A DNA stretch of 64,000 bases, from positions 17,932,460 through 17,996,459 of the forward strand of contig OZ022500.1 of assembly GCA_963989385.1 (NCBI GenBank), written 5' to 3'. Of the stretch, positions 48,370 to 59,859 are shown piece by piece. Made by a program: the position numbers and the translations under genes. This DNA is from Ctena decussata (Eukaryota; Mollusca; Bivalvia; Lucinida; Lucinidae). Under the pieces are notes generated by a model. That model had not been told where the DNA came from and ran no database searches. It saw only the letters and a program-made list of their open reading frames with translations. Position 1 is the first letter of the stretch; each line of letters starts with the position of its first letter.

Positions 48370-48605
48370 TGAGCCGCGACACGAGAAAACCAACAAAGTG
48401 GTTGTGCGCCCAGCGCAGATTCAGATCAGCCTGGGTATCTGCCCAGTCTGATCAGTCTTCCCTAAGCGCTTACTGGGTATTTAAAAGTCTAAGATACCTT
48501 CACGCGGACAGCGAAGACGTTGATCAGACTGTACGGATGACCAGGCTGATCTGAATCTGCACTGGGCGCACAACCACTTTGTTGGTTTTCTCGTGTCGCG
48601 GCTCA
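48370..48605. mobile_element. TGAGCC foldback MITE, copy 8
   Basis: TGAGCCGCGACACGAGAAAA ... TTTTCTCGTGTCGCGGCTCA. The only copy outside the gene body. Confidence 0.85.
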
Positions 48606-49919
48606 ATTTTATATGAAGTTTGATTGAGATTGACCAAGACGCTTAAAGAGATATAATAGCTCGACGTTGTTGACAGACGATGCCAGGCGACGGAGAACGG
48701 ACAGCGGGGACTGCTTTTCCTATAAACTCCCCAAGAGCCTAAAGCTGACTGCAGTTGGGGCTCAAACTCATAGTTGTAGTTGGAAAGGAATAACAAAACA
48801 TTCATTTTCAAGCTTCCCTTGCCGTATCTGTGAAAAATGCGTTCCTATTAAAAATCGCATTAAAATCCGAACGCATTTGTCACACTGGCAAAATGTGAAG
48901 AATACGACCGTATTCATCATATACGTGTGAAAAATGCGTTCTGTGAATATTGCGGTCTCTCAGTGCTTAAAACATTTTTTAAGGCGACGTAAAATCGGGC
49001 CTAAAACTTACTCATTCAGTATTATGCATTGTTAAATCATTTAACCCTGCAAGCCAAAATTAAGTTGTATAAGTACACAGTCATGTTTTTCTGCCATTTG
49101 TAAGAAGGGAAACAGCTTTTGCCACTTCTTATGTGCTTTTCTGAACAACAAATCCCTTTCAAAATAGGGCCTACACCTAAATGCAAAAACTTGCTCATAT
49201 AGGAGGATTTATTTTCCTGTAGGATTTGACCATCACTGAGGATGGGCTGCTGATCCCCATTGAGAAGGGAAGCAAAAATGAGAAGAGGCAGAGTTGCTTC
49301 CCCTGAAAGTGTACTCATCCACCTGATATTCTTTGTTAACAGTGCAAACTCAGATGAGAATGTCGACAATGAGCTATCTTATCTTGATCTAGCTCATCTG
49401 GATCTACACTGTTTATCATTTTGTCTGTGATTTTTTTCTTGTCTGTTACTATATTTCTAAATTGTGGACAAGTCTACCATCTTGTCTTGTCTCGTCTTCT
49501 GTATAGATTCTGCCTTTATAGGCACACCTGGCATATAACCAGTAAAAATCTTCTGGAGTAAAAGTAACAACTATTAAATTGCTAGTTTTAAAAGCCGTAG
49601 AATGTTTATTTACAATATACACCATCTGATGCCCATCACCATATAGTATGACAAGAACTAATGTTTCAATCTTGTACTCTGTAAACAACGTGCTCCATTT
49701 TGCCTGGGTTGCTGCACCCTAGTCCCTATCTTGATACGTTTTGATTCTAACTCAGGCTTACAGTATCTGGCTGTATGTAGTGCGTACACTAAATGTCTAC
49801 TGTGCTAGTGGAGCAATTCTATGGAAGTTAAGGTTTCAGATACATGCATTCAATGCCCGGTGGTGCTGACCGGTGATGCTCGTAACCCAAACCTGGTTAA
49901 CCATGTTTTCAAGGATGTT

Positions 49920-50165
49920 AGGAAATAAAAGAGAGCTGTTACGAAACGAAAAAGAGTCATAGTTACCAAACGACCTGGTGAGCTTTTCTGTTTCTGAAAA
50001 AAGTGCTGTTACGAAACGAAAAAGAGTCATAGTTAACCTGGTCATCAGGTCGTTTGTTATCTATGACTCTCTTTCATTTCGTAACAGCTCTTTTCCATCA
50101 GGTCGTTTGGTATCTATGACTCTTTTTTCGTTTCGTAACAGCTCTTTTTCACCTCATAACAACCC
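49920..50165. repeat. Inverted repeat array, GAGCTGTTACGAAACGAAAA unit
   Basis: Two direct units of CTGTTACGAAACGAAAAAGA are followed by two inverted ones (CTATGACTCTTTTTTCGTTT), with ACCTGGT/AGGTCGTTTG at the joints. Bases 49016-49919 hold no recognised gene. Confidence 0.7.
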
Positions 50166-50189
50166 TTGTAAATACATAGTTAACCTGGC

Positions 50190-50310
50190 CCCGAGGTTAT
50201 AAAACTTTTTTTCATGCTCAGCTCAAAGTCGTACTCAAGCGTCTGAGTTTATTCTCAGTTGAGATTTGAGTTCAGTTGGAGGTTATAAAAGCCGTTGAGT
50301 ACATTCTCTG
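50190..50310. mobile_element. Diverged GGTTATAAAAC hairpin, copy 3
   Basis: CCCCGAGGTTATAAAACTTT and GGAGGTTATAAAAGCC with TGAGTTT/CTCAGTT internal motifs resemble 2128-2277. Bases 50311-50980 hold nothing recognised. Confidence 0.4.
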
Positions 50311-50981
50311 GTGAGCATGACGTTGAGTCTGAGTTGCATCTTGAGAACGTTCTCAAACATATTCTTTTTGAAATACGCAAGCGGTAGTTTGGAGCTCTTT
50401 GATGTTAAAAGAACACTTAGTACGGGAAACTTTGTTGTTTGATTTCATTTCAATTAAGGCCAGAAGCGATGTCCAGTTGTGTAGCAGAACAACTTGCTAG
50501 CAAAACAAAGGAAAGCATGAAAAGAAAAAGAAATTACCTTCTTCTTATATAGGCGAATTAAAAGTCCCAGAAAGATGAGAGAATCCAGTGACAGAAAGCT
50601 ATTTGTTGATATAAACACAAACTATGACCTTGATCAACTCGTGACATCAAGAATGACGTAATTATTAGAAGAGGTCGCATACCACTATATTCTGTAATAC
50701 TGAGTGGCGTCTCATGAAAGGATACCTTATGGTATCTACGAACGGAATTCTCAGATCAACCTCCGCGGATATCGGAACAGTCTAATCACAGTTTTCCCCG
50801 TTCCCTTGTGCAAACTCTGGATCGCAGGAACTCTAGATCGTGGAAAGCAAAGTCTCGAAAACCGTTTGCTCAGATGCGCTGGCCGACTTGAGTATGTTCA
50901 TTGAGCGCATGTATAGCTTAAATTAGATCTCTTTTCACGCCACAAAACTAGATGATGATAGATGATTTGCAATTTACATCC

Positions 50982-51151
50982 TTTTCAACAGTATTTCAGT
51001 CATATCAGGACGATGGGAGGGTATTAATGAAAGGCAGAGGGCGATGAAACCCTGTTTACGGTTGGCAAGATTTTCGCCTACAGCGGGGCTCAAACTCGGA
51101 CCGCTAAATCAGTAGGCCTAAGCCAGTGCTTAACCGACTGAGGTACCAGGA
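50982..51151 (-). mobile_element. tRNA-derived SINE C, copy 1
   Basis: On the minus strand: TCCTGGTACCTCAGTCGGTT head, B-box-like GAGTTTGAGCCCCGC, then GGCGAAAATCTTGCC and a body matching 63168-63332. It is followed on the + strand by a (CT)n tract at 51199-51243. Confidence 0.65.
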
Positions 51152-51196
51152 CTAACTACAAATGAATTAAGAATAAAGAGAATGCGTGTAGTAAAA

Positions 51197-51198
<2 letters not shown>

Positions 51199-51244
<46 letters not shown>
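51199..51244. repeat. (CT)n microsatellite
   Basis: About 23 CT dinucleotides in a row. Confidence 0.95.
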
Positions 51245-51247
<3 letters not shown>

Positions 51248-52093
51248 CATGTGGGGTAAATGTTGCGCATTTAATTCTGTTTTTGTTTGTTAGATTTTTT
51301 AATTTTTTGTTTTTATGTAACGAAATTCACTGTGAGAGAAACATGTAAATAGTTTTCTTATTTTATTTCTGTTAGGTCTCAAAAGCCACTGGTCTTACAT
51401 GACAAGAAACAGGATTTTCAGTCCCGCATGTGTAATATTAGAGGTGTTGTGGGAATTTCGAGATTTTTTTTTTTGTAGAAAAGTAAAAAGTATGCAAAGA
51501 CCAGGAACTGAAACAATCAAAATCCAAATCCAGCCCTCAAACCATAGTTGGAAACAACTAAGATTACAAATAATCAAGATACAGAGAACATATGGCCAAC
51601 CGAGTGAGCAGCTTGTTCCCAAAAGGTGGCCACTCAGCAACCCAAACCGAACCAAAAATAATAAGAACATACATAAGGTAAAATATCACAGAAACTCTGA
51701 CACCAAAAACAGGCAACAGAGAACCACAACAGAACTACCGCCTTGGTACGGTCAGTAATGAATTACTGGGGGGCTTAAATCGATTTTACAGGCCCAACCT
51801 CACCCTCAGTTTCTGAAGTGGTACAAAACATTTAGTTGGTAGTTCGGTTCGCATGATAACCCTCTAACTCGTCAATGAATCATCACGGTAAACACATAAA
51901 TCAAATTTCAACACCATGAAGAAGCAAAGACGAGGACTCAACAGATACAACGGGCCGTCTGACAGGTGGAGATCCCTGTCCTGCCAAACGACCCCACTGG
52001 AAATCTGAAGCAAAAGAAGGTCACCAGTTGAGCCCCGGTGGACCAAGCAACAGACAAAAAGGCTCCGGTCCCAACCAACTAAAATATATAGCT

Positions 52094-52766
52094 TTAGGTC
52101 GGGGCCATCATAGAGTCTGACGACCGATCCCCCGGTGTGCAATTAAAGAGTGCAGCAATGTTATCAACCGTGATTGGGTTAATCACTAAGCATGCAGACT
52201 GTCGCATAACATTTAAATTATAGCCAATACGTTTGTGACGTATTATTATTTTTCGGAATTGATCAGAAAAATCAGTCCTACCCTTAATCTTTTTGAATTT
52301 GTATACTAAGTCACCATAAAATTCTGGTTCCGATAGGCCTTGGTGTAAAAGAAATTTTAATCCGACATCAAATTTTGAAACCAATTCATGGTGTCTGCGA
52401 TAGAATTTAGAAAAAGCCTTTCTAAGCTTATGATACCGATAGCCCTGTTGAAGAAGTTTAGCAGTTAAACATTTATTACGAGCATTAAAGTCATCTACAT
52501 GACTACACACTCTAGCAAATCTTATAAGTTGAGAAATATACACTCCATAAGAGGGACGACGTGGAACGTCACCATCCAAAAATGGAAAATTAACTATATC
52601 AAAGTCAAAGTCATCACGTTTATCATAAATTTTAGAAGATACAAAACCGTTAGAAATAGATAGATGTAAATCCAAAAAGGGGGCCTCGGTATCTGAAGTA
52701 TTAGCTTTATTCAATTTAAGTTCAGGTGGGTAAATTTGGTTAACCATGCTTTCAAAACGTTTTCTT
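52094..52766 (-). pseudogene. Reverse-transcriptase C-terminal fragment, 5' truncated retroelement
   Basis: The minus-strand frame (217 codons from the first Met, about six more upstream) reads FESMVNQIYPPELKLNKA, DTEAPFLDLHLSISNGFVSS, KIYDKRDDFDFDIVNFPF, then YGVYISQLIRFARVC. The KIYDKRDDF...NFPF...YGVYISQLIR(Y/F)AR series is widespread in invertebrate RT proteins, downstream of the palm domain. The catalytic YxDD region is missing and a stop lies just upstream, so this is a dead copy. Its class (possibly Penelope-like) is not certain. A further minus-strand frame at 51864-52142 overlaps its end and may be its 3' region. Confidence 0.7.
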
Positions 52767-52981
52767 TTTAGTATTTATTTCATTTTTTGTTTATTTGTTA
52801 TTTATCCATTTATTTATTTTTTATTTTATTTTGTGTGTGTGGAGGGGGGGGGGTTCTTTTATTTTTTACCCAAACATGTTTGTGAGTGTAGCCTCCTTTG
52901 CTTTTAGTTTTTATTTATTCTTTTTCTTTTATGATTTAATTTCAGTTCTTTTAGTTTATTTTAGTTTAGGGTGTTTTCTTA

Positions 52982-53209
52982 CTAGAAATGACGATTTTTT
53001 CTGACGGGAACCATTGTTTTACTAGAATGACAGTTCCAAGCTTTATAAAAGTCCCTGTATTTTTCTGGTTTTGTTATATAGTCATTCCTGATTTGATGCA
53101 TGCACATAGCCCCAAAGCAGGGACTGACAGATGCCAGTTTACTTAATTTTGATGATGACGACGTTTTAAAAAATGATGACCCCTTCTTGGGAACCGGTGA
53201 TTTAAACAT
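52982..53209 (-). CDS. Unrecognised 75-codon frame upstream of the RT relic
   Basis: A Ser/Lys-rich start (MFKSPVPKKGSSFFKTSSSS) is followed by a more structured part (FGAMCMHQIRNDYI, EKYRDFYKAWN). Composition is more protein-like than nearby chance frames, and it lies on the same strand as the RT fragment 235 bases away. It could be another part of a retroelement or chance. No function is assigned. Confidence 0.25.
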   Translation of the reverse strand: MFKSPVPKKGSSFFKTSSSSKLSKLASVSPCFGAMCMHQIRNDYITKPEKYRDFYKAWNCHSSKTMVPVRKNRHF

Positions 53210-53957
53210 TACGATTTGTACAAACTTGAGTGAGTAAGTGTATCGAGTGTTCCCTGCAAAAAGAAAAAAAGTCTAGTTGGCTTAAATTGAGCAATCTACC
53301 GTGGTGGCCATATATGATCAAGGTACGCGGCCATTTGTGCAAATATCGTTACCCAAGCTCAAGGAGGCTTCATAAGAAATTTGGTACCATTCTGCTCATT
53401 GCTTCTGAAGACGTCGTTTGGATGTGTTGACGGACGAGGACGACGGCACTTATACAAAAGTTGACGGACGAGGACGACGGCACTTATACAAAAGCTGCGC
53501 TCTTAGAAAGTTATTAATGCCATGCGAATAGATTCTTTACGGCATACGCAAACAGGAAAAGCTTAGATTAGCCTGCGGCTCTGCATATTTTGATCTGAAT
53601 CTATGAATGTTGGAGGATCTAAAACAATAAATAAGTAAATAAATAAATAAATTAATAAATTAATTAATAAACTAACAAGCAACTTTGTCGATATTGTGTC
53701 CCTCGCATTTAAAGCTATACTTCCATGCCATTTCATCGTTTCCTAATTAAATCTCTCTCTGCCCCTCCCCCACCTAATCTGAACCTTACCCCATGTCATC
53801 CCACTCATAACCCATGGCATTATCCTAGGTTGGTTTGGTAATGTAATGTCAACTATAAATATCCTTTAACAAAAAACAACAACAAAAAACAAAACAACAA
53901 AAAAACAGACGTCCCGCACCTGCGCTTTCATAGCAGTATCATTTTCCCTAATTTGCC

Positions 53958-54490
53958 AAGTTAAGATCTCCTTTGACCTCGAAAGTAGCTATAGGTCCAA
54001 GGTCTCCAAAACTTAGTAGTTCTTGTGCACCTCCTGATTATACACATGTCTGTGTTTGGTGGTAATCCACCAATCCCTTCAGGAGATATGGTGTAGAGAA
54101 GCCATTTTTTCAACATTCCTTGACCTCCTGTGATCTTGAAAATAGGGTCAAGGTCACTAAAGTACAAGCACTTCTTTTGCGTCTCTCAATGATATACCTG
54201 TGCAAGTTTAATTTAAATCTTTTCACCCATTCAGGAGATGGTGTGCAGACAAAGCATTTTTCAACACTCTTTGCCCTCAGGTGACCTTGAAAATTAGGTC
54301 AAGGGAACCAAACTATAATCAGTTCTTTAACATCTCCCTGTGATATAGCTGCGCAAGATTGGTTAAAATCAATCCATTTAACCATTCAGGAGCCAGAGTG
54401 CAGACAAGGTGTTTGTCAACACTCTTTGAGATCCTGTGACCTTGAAAATGGGGTAAAGGTAATCAAAATAAATTCTTTACAGCTTCTAGT
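53958..54490 (-). repeat. ~150-base units with ATCTCCTGAA, inverted orientation
   Basis: TCAAGGTCAC, CAGGAGATATGGTGTAGAG and AACACTCTTTGCCCTCAGGT are the reverse of the units at 41700-42605; about three units. Bases 53230-53957 hold an AATAAATA tract (about 53625-53665) and a 26-base direct repeat at 53430-53485 (TTGACGGACGAGGACGACGG), no gene. Confidence 0.7.
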
Positions 54491-54676
54491 AATATTATGA
54501 AAGCCTAAAAGGACCATATCCAAAAAAGAAAAAATAAATTTTCTTGTTATAGCGAGAAAATTATCTCGTTATAACGAGAAACGTATCTCGTTATTACGAC
54601 ATAATTTCTCGTTATAACGACTTAAGTTCAATTTATTTTTTCTTTCTTTGGATGTGGTCCTTCTAGGCTTTCGTAA
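54491..54676. mobile_element. Hairpin MITE, TTATAACGAGAAA family, complete
   Basis: GAAAGCCTAAAAGGACCATA opens and GGTCCTTCTAGGCTTTCGTA closes. The inside is repeated TCTCGTTATAACGAGA palindromes. Confidence 0.8.
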
Positions 54677-55136
54677 ATATCTGCCTGTTTCACGATTAAG
54701 GATCGTCATAATCGGAGCCAATGGCTCTGATAAGGAAAGATAAGGAAGACCATCACGGTCTTCCGTAGCACGTGCAGCTCCGCCGATATCAGCTAAAAAC
54801 AGACGCAAAAAGCAAAGTTTCGCATTCGTAGTATAAATTTGTTTTACAGCATGGAATCTCTAAAAATGTATTTAGTTCAACGCTATGGTCTTCTTTCCTA
54901 GGCTAAGGTAAGTTGTCATGTGAGTTCGATTTTGTCTGAATCATTGGCTCCGGTTATGAACAGCACCACCCGTGTATTATAATATCAATAGCCTACTATT
55001 TTCTCAATTCCGATAGCAGACTAGTAGCATAAGTAACGGAAAAGTGTCTTTTACTTTTTAGATTTTCTTTCTTTTTGTCGATCCTGCTGCTGCGTGTTTA
55101 AGTGAATGATCATAAAAGTTGCGATTGCATAAGTTA

Positions 55137-55156
55137 CCCCCCCCCCCCCCCCCCCT
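55137..55156. repeat. Poly-C tract
   Basis: About 20 C residues, ending CCCCCCTTGG. Bases 54677-55597 are otherwise without a recognised gene; 55420-55560 resembles 44795-44900 (CGAAACTTGGTACAAATATA), an unnamed dispersed repeat. Confidence 0.85.
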
Positions 55157-55597
55157 TGGTATTATCCACATCAAGTAACAGTAATCTGGGCAGCTACAAA
55201 TCAATTCTAATTCCGCAAGTTTCTTTTACATGATTTTATATCGCAAGTTTCTTTAAATAATGCGTCATCAAACTGTTTCAATGACTCTGTTCAAACCTTT
55301 TTCATAAAAAGATTTTAGCAACGACAATGGTGATATGCTGTAACAGTTAAAGTTGTGTAAGCGACCAGACCACATTATTGTTTCACCTCTCCGGGAGCCA
55401 TCCTGTTTTCTCATGTTTGTCTGCCTGCCTGTCTGTCTTTCCGTCCGTCTGTCCATCCACCCGTCTGTCAAAAATCATGTCCGTCCCATAACTCTGAAAC
55501 AGATGAAGTATTTTCTCGAAACTTGGTACAAATATAAAGCATCAGCAGATGTTATGAAGAGAATGGCATTTTAGCTGAAACATACCCTAAATGATTA

Positions 55598-55880
55598 TGT
55601 CCCCCCCCGCCCCGCCCACAATGGGGGACATACTGTGTTTGGTGCGGATCCCGTCGGCATAGCTTCTTTTTCTGCACTCTATCTTCTGAAGGGGTAGATG
55701 GATTTTAAACAAACTGGCACAGATACATTACTATGTGAGGAGAAAGAACTGATTAGATTTTGGGGACCTTGACTCCATTTTCAAGGTCACAGGAGGACAA
55801 AGAGTGTTGAAAAATGCCTTATCTGCACTCTATCTCCCGAATGATGGATGGATTTTAACCAAGCTTGCATACATATATTA
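55598..55880 (+). repeat. GGGGGACATACTG head with ATCTCCCGAATGATGG units
   Basis: CCCGCCCACAATGGGGGACA then CACTCTATCTTCTGAAGGGG and CACTCTATCTCCCGAATGA: two units of the family at 41700-42605, directly joined to the next hairpin element. Confidence 0.7.
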
Positions 55881-56215
55881 TACGAAAGCCTAGAAGGACC
55901 ACATCCAAAGAAAGAAAAAATAAACTTTCTCGTTATAACGAGAAAATTATCTCGTTATAACGAGAAATGCATCTCGTTATTACGATATAGTTTCTCGTTA
56001 TAACGACTTAAGTTCAATTTCAAAAGATTTTGTTTCTCGTTATAACGAGAAAATTATCTTGTTATTACGACATAGTTTCTCGTTATAACGAGTTAAGTTC
56101 GTTTTCAAAAGAAAAAAAAAATATTTCGTTATAATGAGAAAATTATCTCGTAATAATTAGATAATTATCTCGTTATAACGAGATGATTTACTCATTATTA
56201 CAAGATAATTATGTT
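55881..56215. mobile_element. TTATAACGAGAAA hairpin family, expanded copy without right end
   Basis: ACGAAAGCCTAGAAGGACCA opens as at 54491, followed by seven or more CTCGTTATAACGAGAAA units; the closing AGGCTTTCG end is absent. Bases 56216-56940 hold only a poly-G run (about 56450-56476) and low-complexity DNA. Confidence 0.75.
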
Positions 56216-56966
56216 GCAGTACCGTAGGAAGTGATAGTGGTAGTTGTACCAGCAGCAGTAATAGAAGCAGTATTCATAGTTGTTGTAATAAGAGTAGCAT
56301 TACTAGCTGAACCTATTGTAGAACACACACATTGCTACTTGAATTTAATCAATACATGTTTTAATCTATGTGTTTGTGTTGGTATAAAAAGATGACTTTA
56401 ACGAATAATCATTTCATATGATATTTAGGGACCGACAATTTGATATTCTGGGGTGGGGCGGGGGGGGGGGGGGGGGCTGGTATATTTATCAAACAAAATC
56501 CCTGTCTTACGATATGCAAGAAAAAAATAACCTGGCTCATAAGGGGGTTTAAAAAAAAAATTGGCCTCAAAAGTAAGTGCAAAAAATAACCTGGCTCCAC
56601 CCAAAATTTCAAAAAAAAAATATTGTCTGCAGATAATTCCATTTGAATTGAGTTTTTATAATGTCTCTGGCTTCTGGGGGGCTGCGCCCCACAGACCCCC
56701 CATACTTATAGTAATATATTAATATTATCTACAGTTGTTTTACACACGCGCGCCAGCATGTGCATACATTTACAAAAAACATCCTAAGACTCTTTGAGTA
56801 AATATTTAGCAAACTTTCTAAAATGCGAATAAAGCATGTTTGGGCATATGATTGGGCTAGAAAAAAAAACCCTTTAATTCCTAATGTTAGCCCTAAAACT
56901 TTGCCAAAATAGGGGAAGAAAGTCATGTAAGACCACACGAAATATTATATTACCCTATATGTGTAT

Positions 56967-57600
56967 CAATCTCCATGATGTATGTATGTATATGTATATT
57001 TATCTCCATGATGTATGTATGTATCTATGTATATATCTCCATGATGTATGTATGTATGTATGTATGTATGTATGTATGTATGTATGTATTTATGTATGTA
57101 TGTATGTATGTATGTATGTACACGTGTGTATGTATGTATGTATGTATGTATGTATGTATGTATGTATGTATGTATGTATGTCCCCTTCATCTCCTAGTCT
57201 CCGAGTCTCCAGGTCTCCAAATCGTCAATGTATGTATGTATGTATGTATGTATGTATGTATGTATGTCCCCATCATCTCCTAGTCTCCGAGTCTCCGAGT
57301 CTCCAGGTCTCCAAATCGTCAGTGTATAGGTGTATGTATTTATGTATGTCCCCTTCATCTCCTAGTCTCCGAGTCTCCGAGTCTCCAGGTCTCCAAATCG
57401 TCAGTGTATAGGTGTATGTATTTATGTATGTCCCCTTCATCTCCTAGTCTCCGAGTCTCCAGGTCTCCAAATCGTCAGTGTATAGGTGTATGTATTTATG
57501 TATGTCCCCTTCATCTCCTAGTCTCCGGGTCTCCGAGTCTCCAGGTCTCCAAATCGTCAATGTATAGGTGTATGCATATATGTATCTAATTTTAAACAGT
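56967..57600. repeat. (TATG)n microsatellite and CTCCTAGTCTCCGAGTCTCC minisatellite
   Basis: TATG repeats (57044-57181 and flanks) then five units of about 80 bases beginning CCCCTTCATCTCCTAGTCTC and ending TATAGGTGTATGTATTTATG. The long open frames on both strands (MYVC repeats, YIHT repeats) come from the 4-base repeat. Confidence 0.92.
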
Positions 57601-57960
57601 CTCCGAGTCTCAAGTCCCCGTGTCCCCAAACAGATAGTATCGTGTGTGCCTGCACATTCATGTCACCCTGTCTGCAACAGATCCCTGTATATTACGTACG
57701 TCTATATATAGCATCCCCTACATGTACAGTCCCCGGAGTCTCCGACAACGTATTTGTATGTTTATATCTAAAGTCCCGAGTCTCCAAGTACAATGTGTGC
57801 CTGCATATTTATATCCCTTGTCTCGAAAATATTCTTGTATATGTACGTACATATGGGATCCCTAAATATACAGTTCCCTGAGTCTCCAACATCGTTTTGT
57901 ATGTTTACATCTAAATGCCCCCCTCGCATCCATACGATGTGTATACAGTATACTCGGGTC
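57601..57960. repeat. Diverged GAGTCTCCAA repeats
   Basis: GAGTCTCAAGTCCCCGTGTC, GAGTCTCCAAGTACAATGTG and GAGTCTCCAACATCG continue the preceding minisatellite in degraded form at about 130-base spacing. Bases 57961-59514 hold no recognised gene. Confidence 0.5.
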
Positions 57961-59514
57961 GGCTTCTTTGTATTTATATCTATGTTCATGTATTGATCAC
58001 TATTGATAACAGCTTCTGAACAACTGAAATGTACCTACTGGAAGCACGCGAAGGCGAACGGCTGGAAGGACAAATAGAGAGAGAAAGAAAGAGAGAGAAT
58101 CGGCCTATAACATTTCAGTATCAGAGGAGCACCACGTACATAACTTAAACAGGTGACTAGTACATATACACTTCAGACCAACAGAGCAACGTTAAAGTGG
58201 TGATTTGTGGCAAACACAAAAATCTGAATAAAACCATAAAAATTTAATGCATTTCTCTGAAAATTAGCAACTTCGCAAAAGTTTACATCTTTACTTACCT
58301 TCGAGGGCGGGTTCATTATGGCTTAGCGCGAACTCTCAGTTGGATTTCATACACGAAACCAGACAAAAAAATACTTTTTGAAAATCATACTTGTTATTTT
58401 TATTTATGTAAGCATCTCCATAAGTACCCTTTAACCTGGTTAACATGTATTCAACGTCAAACCAATATCTAGTATACTGAACGACAAAAGAAACCAGACA
58501 CGTCATGTTGGTAAATTTTCTTGCAGAGGAGATCGGGTATTAATGAACCACAATTTTATTTTTGTAGGCTTATGATGTTTTCTCTGGGAGTATACAGTTT
58601 TCAAGTATCTAGGAAGAGCAGTTTTTCGGCTCTATTTAAGGCTATTTGGTCTTCAGAAATCACCTCTAATTATGTTCACCAAATAAGACGTCAAGAAAAT
58701 AGTTTTTTCCTCAGCCACTAGATAATGGTAAATTTATCATTGAAATGAGTCTATCGGAATTTTGCGCGTCTATCACTAAGGACGAAAATGACATTAACTT
58801 ACTCAACCTAACGTTATCCTCCTGATTCGTTCATCCCGTAATTCATCCAGCCCCGGTCTCCCTACTAAATTCAACCACAGTGCATTTATACTCTCCCTTC
58901 CCAAACTTGCACCATTGAAGCTGAAGATGAATTGAGCTTTTTGAAACAAACTTGCAAGGTTATATGTACATGAACGACCCGATGGGTTACCCCTCAGATT
59001 TTTAAGCTTTCATTTTTTATTGACGTATTAAAATTTTCTTTTCTGTCATAATGATGTTTTCGAAACAATTTAATTACAATTCTTGATAATTTGCATTCAA
59101 GGACTGCCCAGTCATATTGGAAAAATAACATTCCGCTCAGCGGCCAGGTGCACGGGAATTTTTACGAGATATATGAGAAAAATTTTCTGATTCTACAATA
59201 TCTTTTATCAGAAAAAAAGCTACCGTGCCAGTGCGAACGGATCCTTATTATTGATTATCTCAGCTTTATAACAGTGTATTTTGCATATTTTGTCTTTATA
59301 TGAAAAAGGTCCTCTTTTAGGAAAAAACAGAACACCCACTAAATGCAATAAATATGTAGGACATCTATCAAATTTAAGCAAATCTTAGTCCATTAAAATC
59401 GAATTTACTCTAAAAGTTATATTGTATTATACCAATGCGAAAAGGTTCGGCTAGGAAAATATGTTACTTTTAATTTGGTGTATTTCTTAAGTTTATTGAA
59501 GAATGCGCAAATAG

Positions 59515-59575
59515 TCTGGGGCCCCCGAGTGCACAAAGGAGGCGTAAACTACGCCGGCGTAGATTACAAACGTTG
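59515..59575. mobile_element. Solo Harbinger-type terminus
   Basis: CCCCGAGTGCACAAAGGAGG followed by ACTACGCCGGCGTAG matches the right end of the relic at 22838-24335 (read in reverse). No partner end or transposase was found nearby. Confidence 0.6.
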
Positions 59576-59859
59576 GTGCTTTTTAAGAATGCAAATTTAC
59601 TTATTTTTACCTATTTCATGAGAAAGCATATCCAATTTCCTCTAAAATGATTACATGATTAGGAAAGGGTGCTTGGTTCAAAAGTTATGACATGTTTTCG
59701 ACAAGCCACTGCGACCAATTTTGTAATCATGCTCCAATGTATTCAGTATACGGGCTGATGGCACCGAATTTCTCATTCATTAAGCATAAATTGCGGCAGG
59801 GATTTAAGTCTTCTACTTATAGTCTAATTCATATACACTGTAAAATGCAGAAATATGGG

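Larger units (their letters stand above)
43885..49015. mobile_element. Possible 5.1-kb element bounded by ~170-base inverted repeats
   Basis: Left arm (43885-44055): TAAGGCCCTATTTCATGTCG, GAGACCGCAATATTCACAGA, ACGCATTTTTCACATGTGTG. Right arm (about 48838-49012) has the same blocks inverted, ending AAAATCGGGCCTAAAACTTA. No transposase is seen between them. The interior holds SINE B, a second inverted pair (45636/47816) and a TGAGCC MITE. It could instead be two opposed copies of one short MITE. Confidence 0.5.

Noticed and set aside
51399..51758. 119-codon + strand frame and its minus-strand partner (51395-51670)
   Set aside because: Opposed frames in low-complexity A-rich DNA near the RT relic; no motif, no splice sites, likely retroelement 3' region or chance.
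56884..57411. 175-codon frame rich in MYVC, and minus-strand YIHT frames
   Set aside because: Generated by the TATG microsatellite; no stop codon can arise in a pure 4-base repeat of this kind, and composition is not protein-like.
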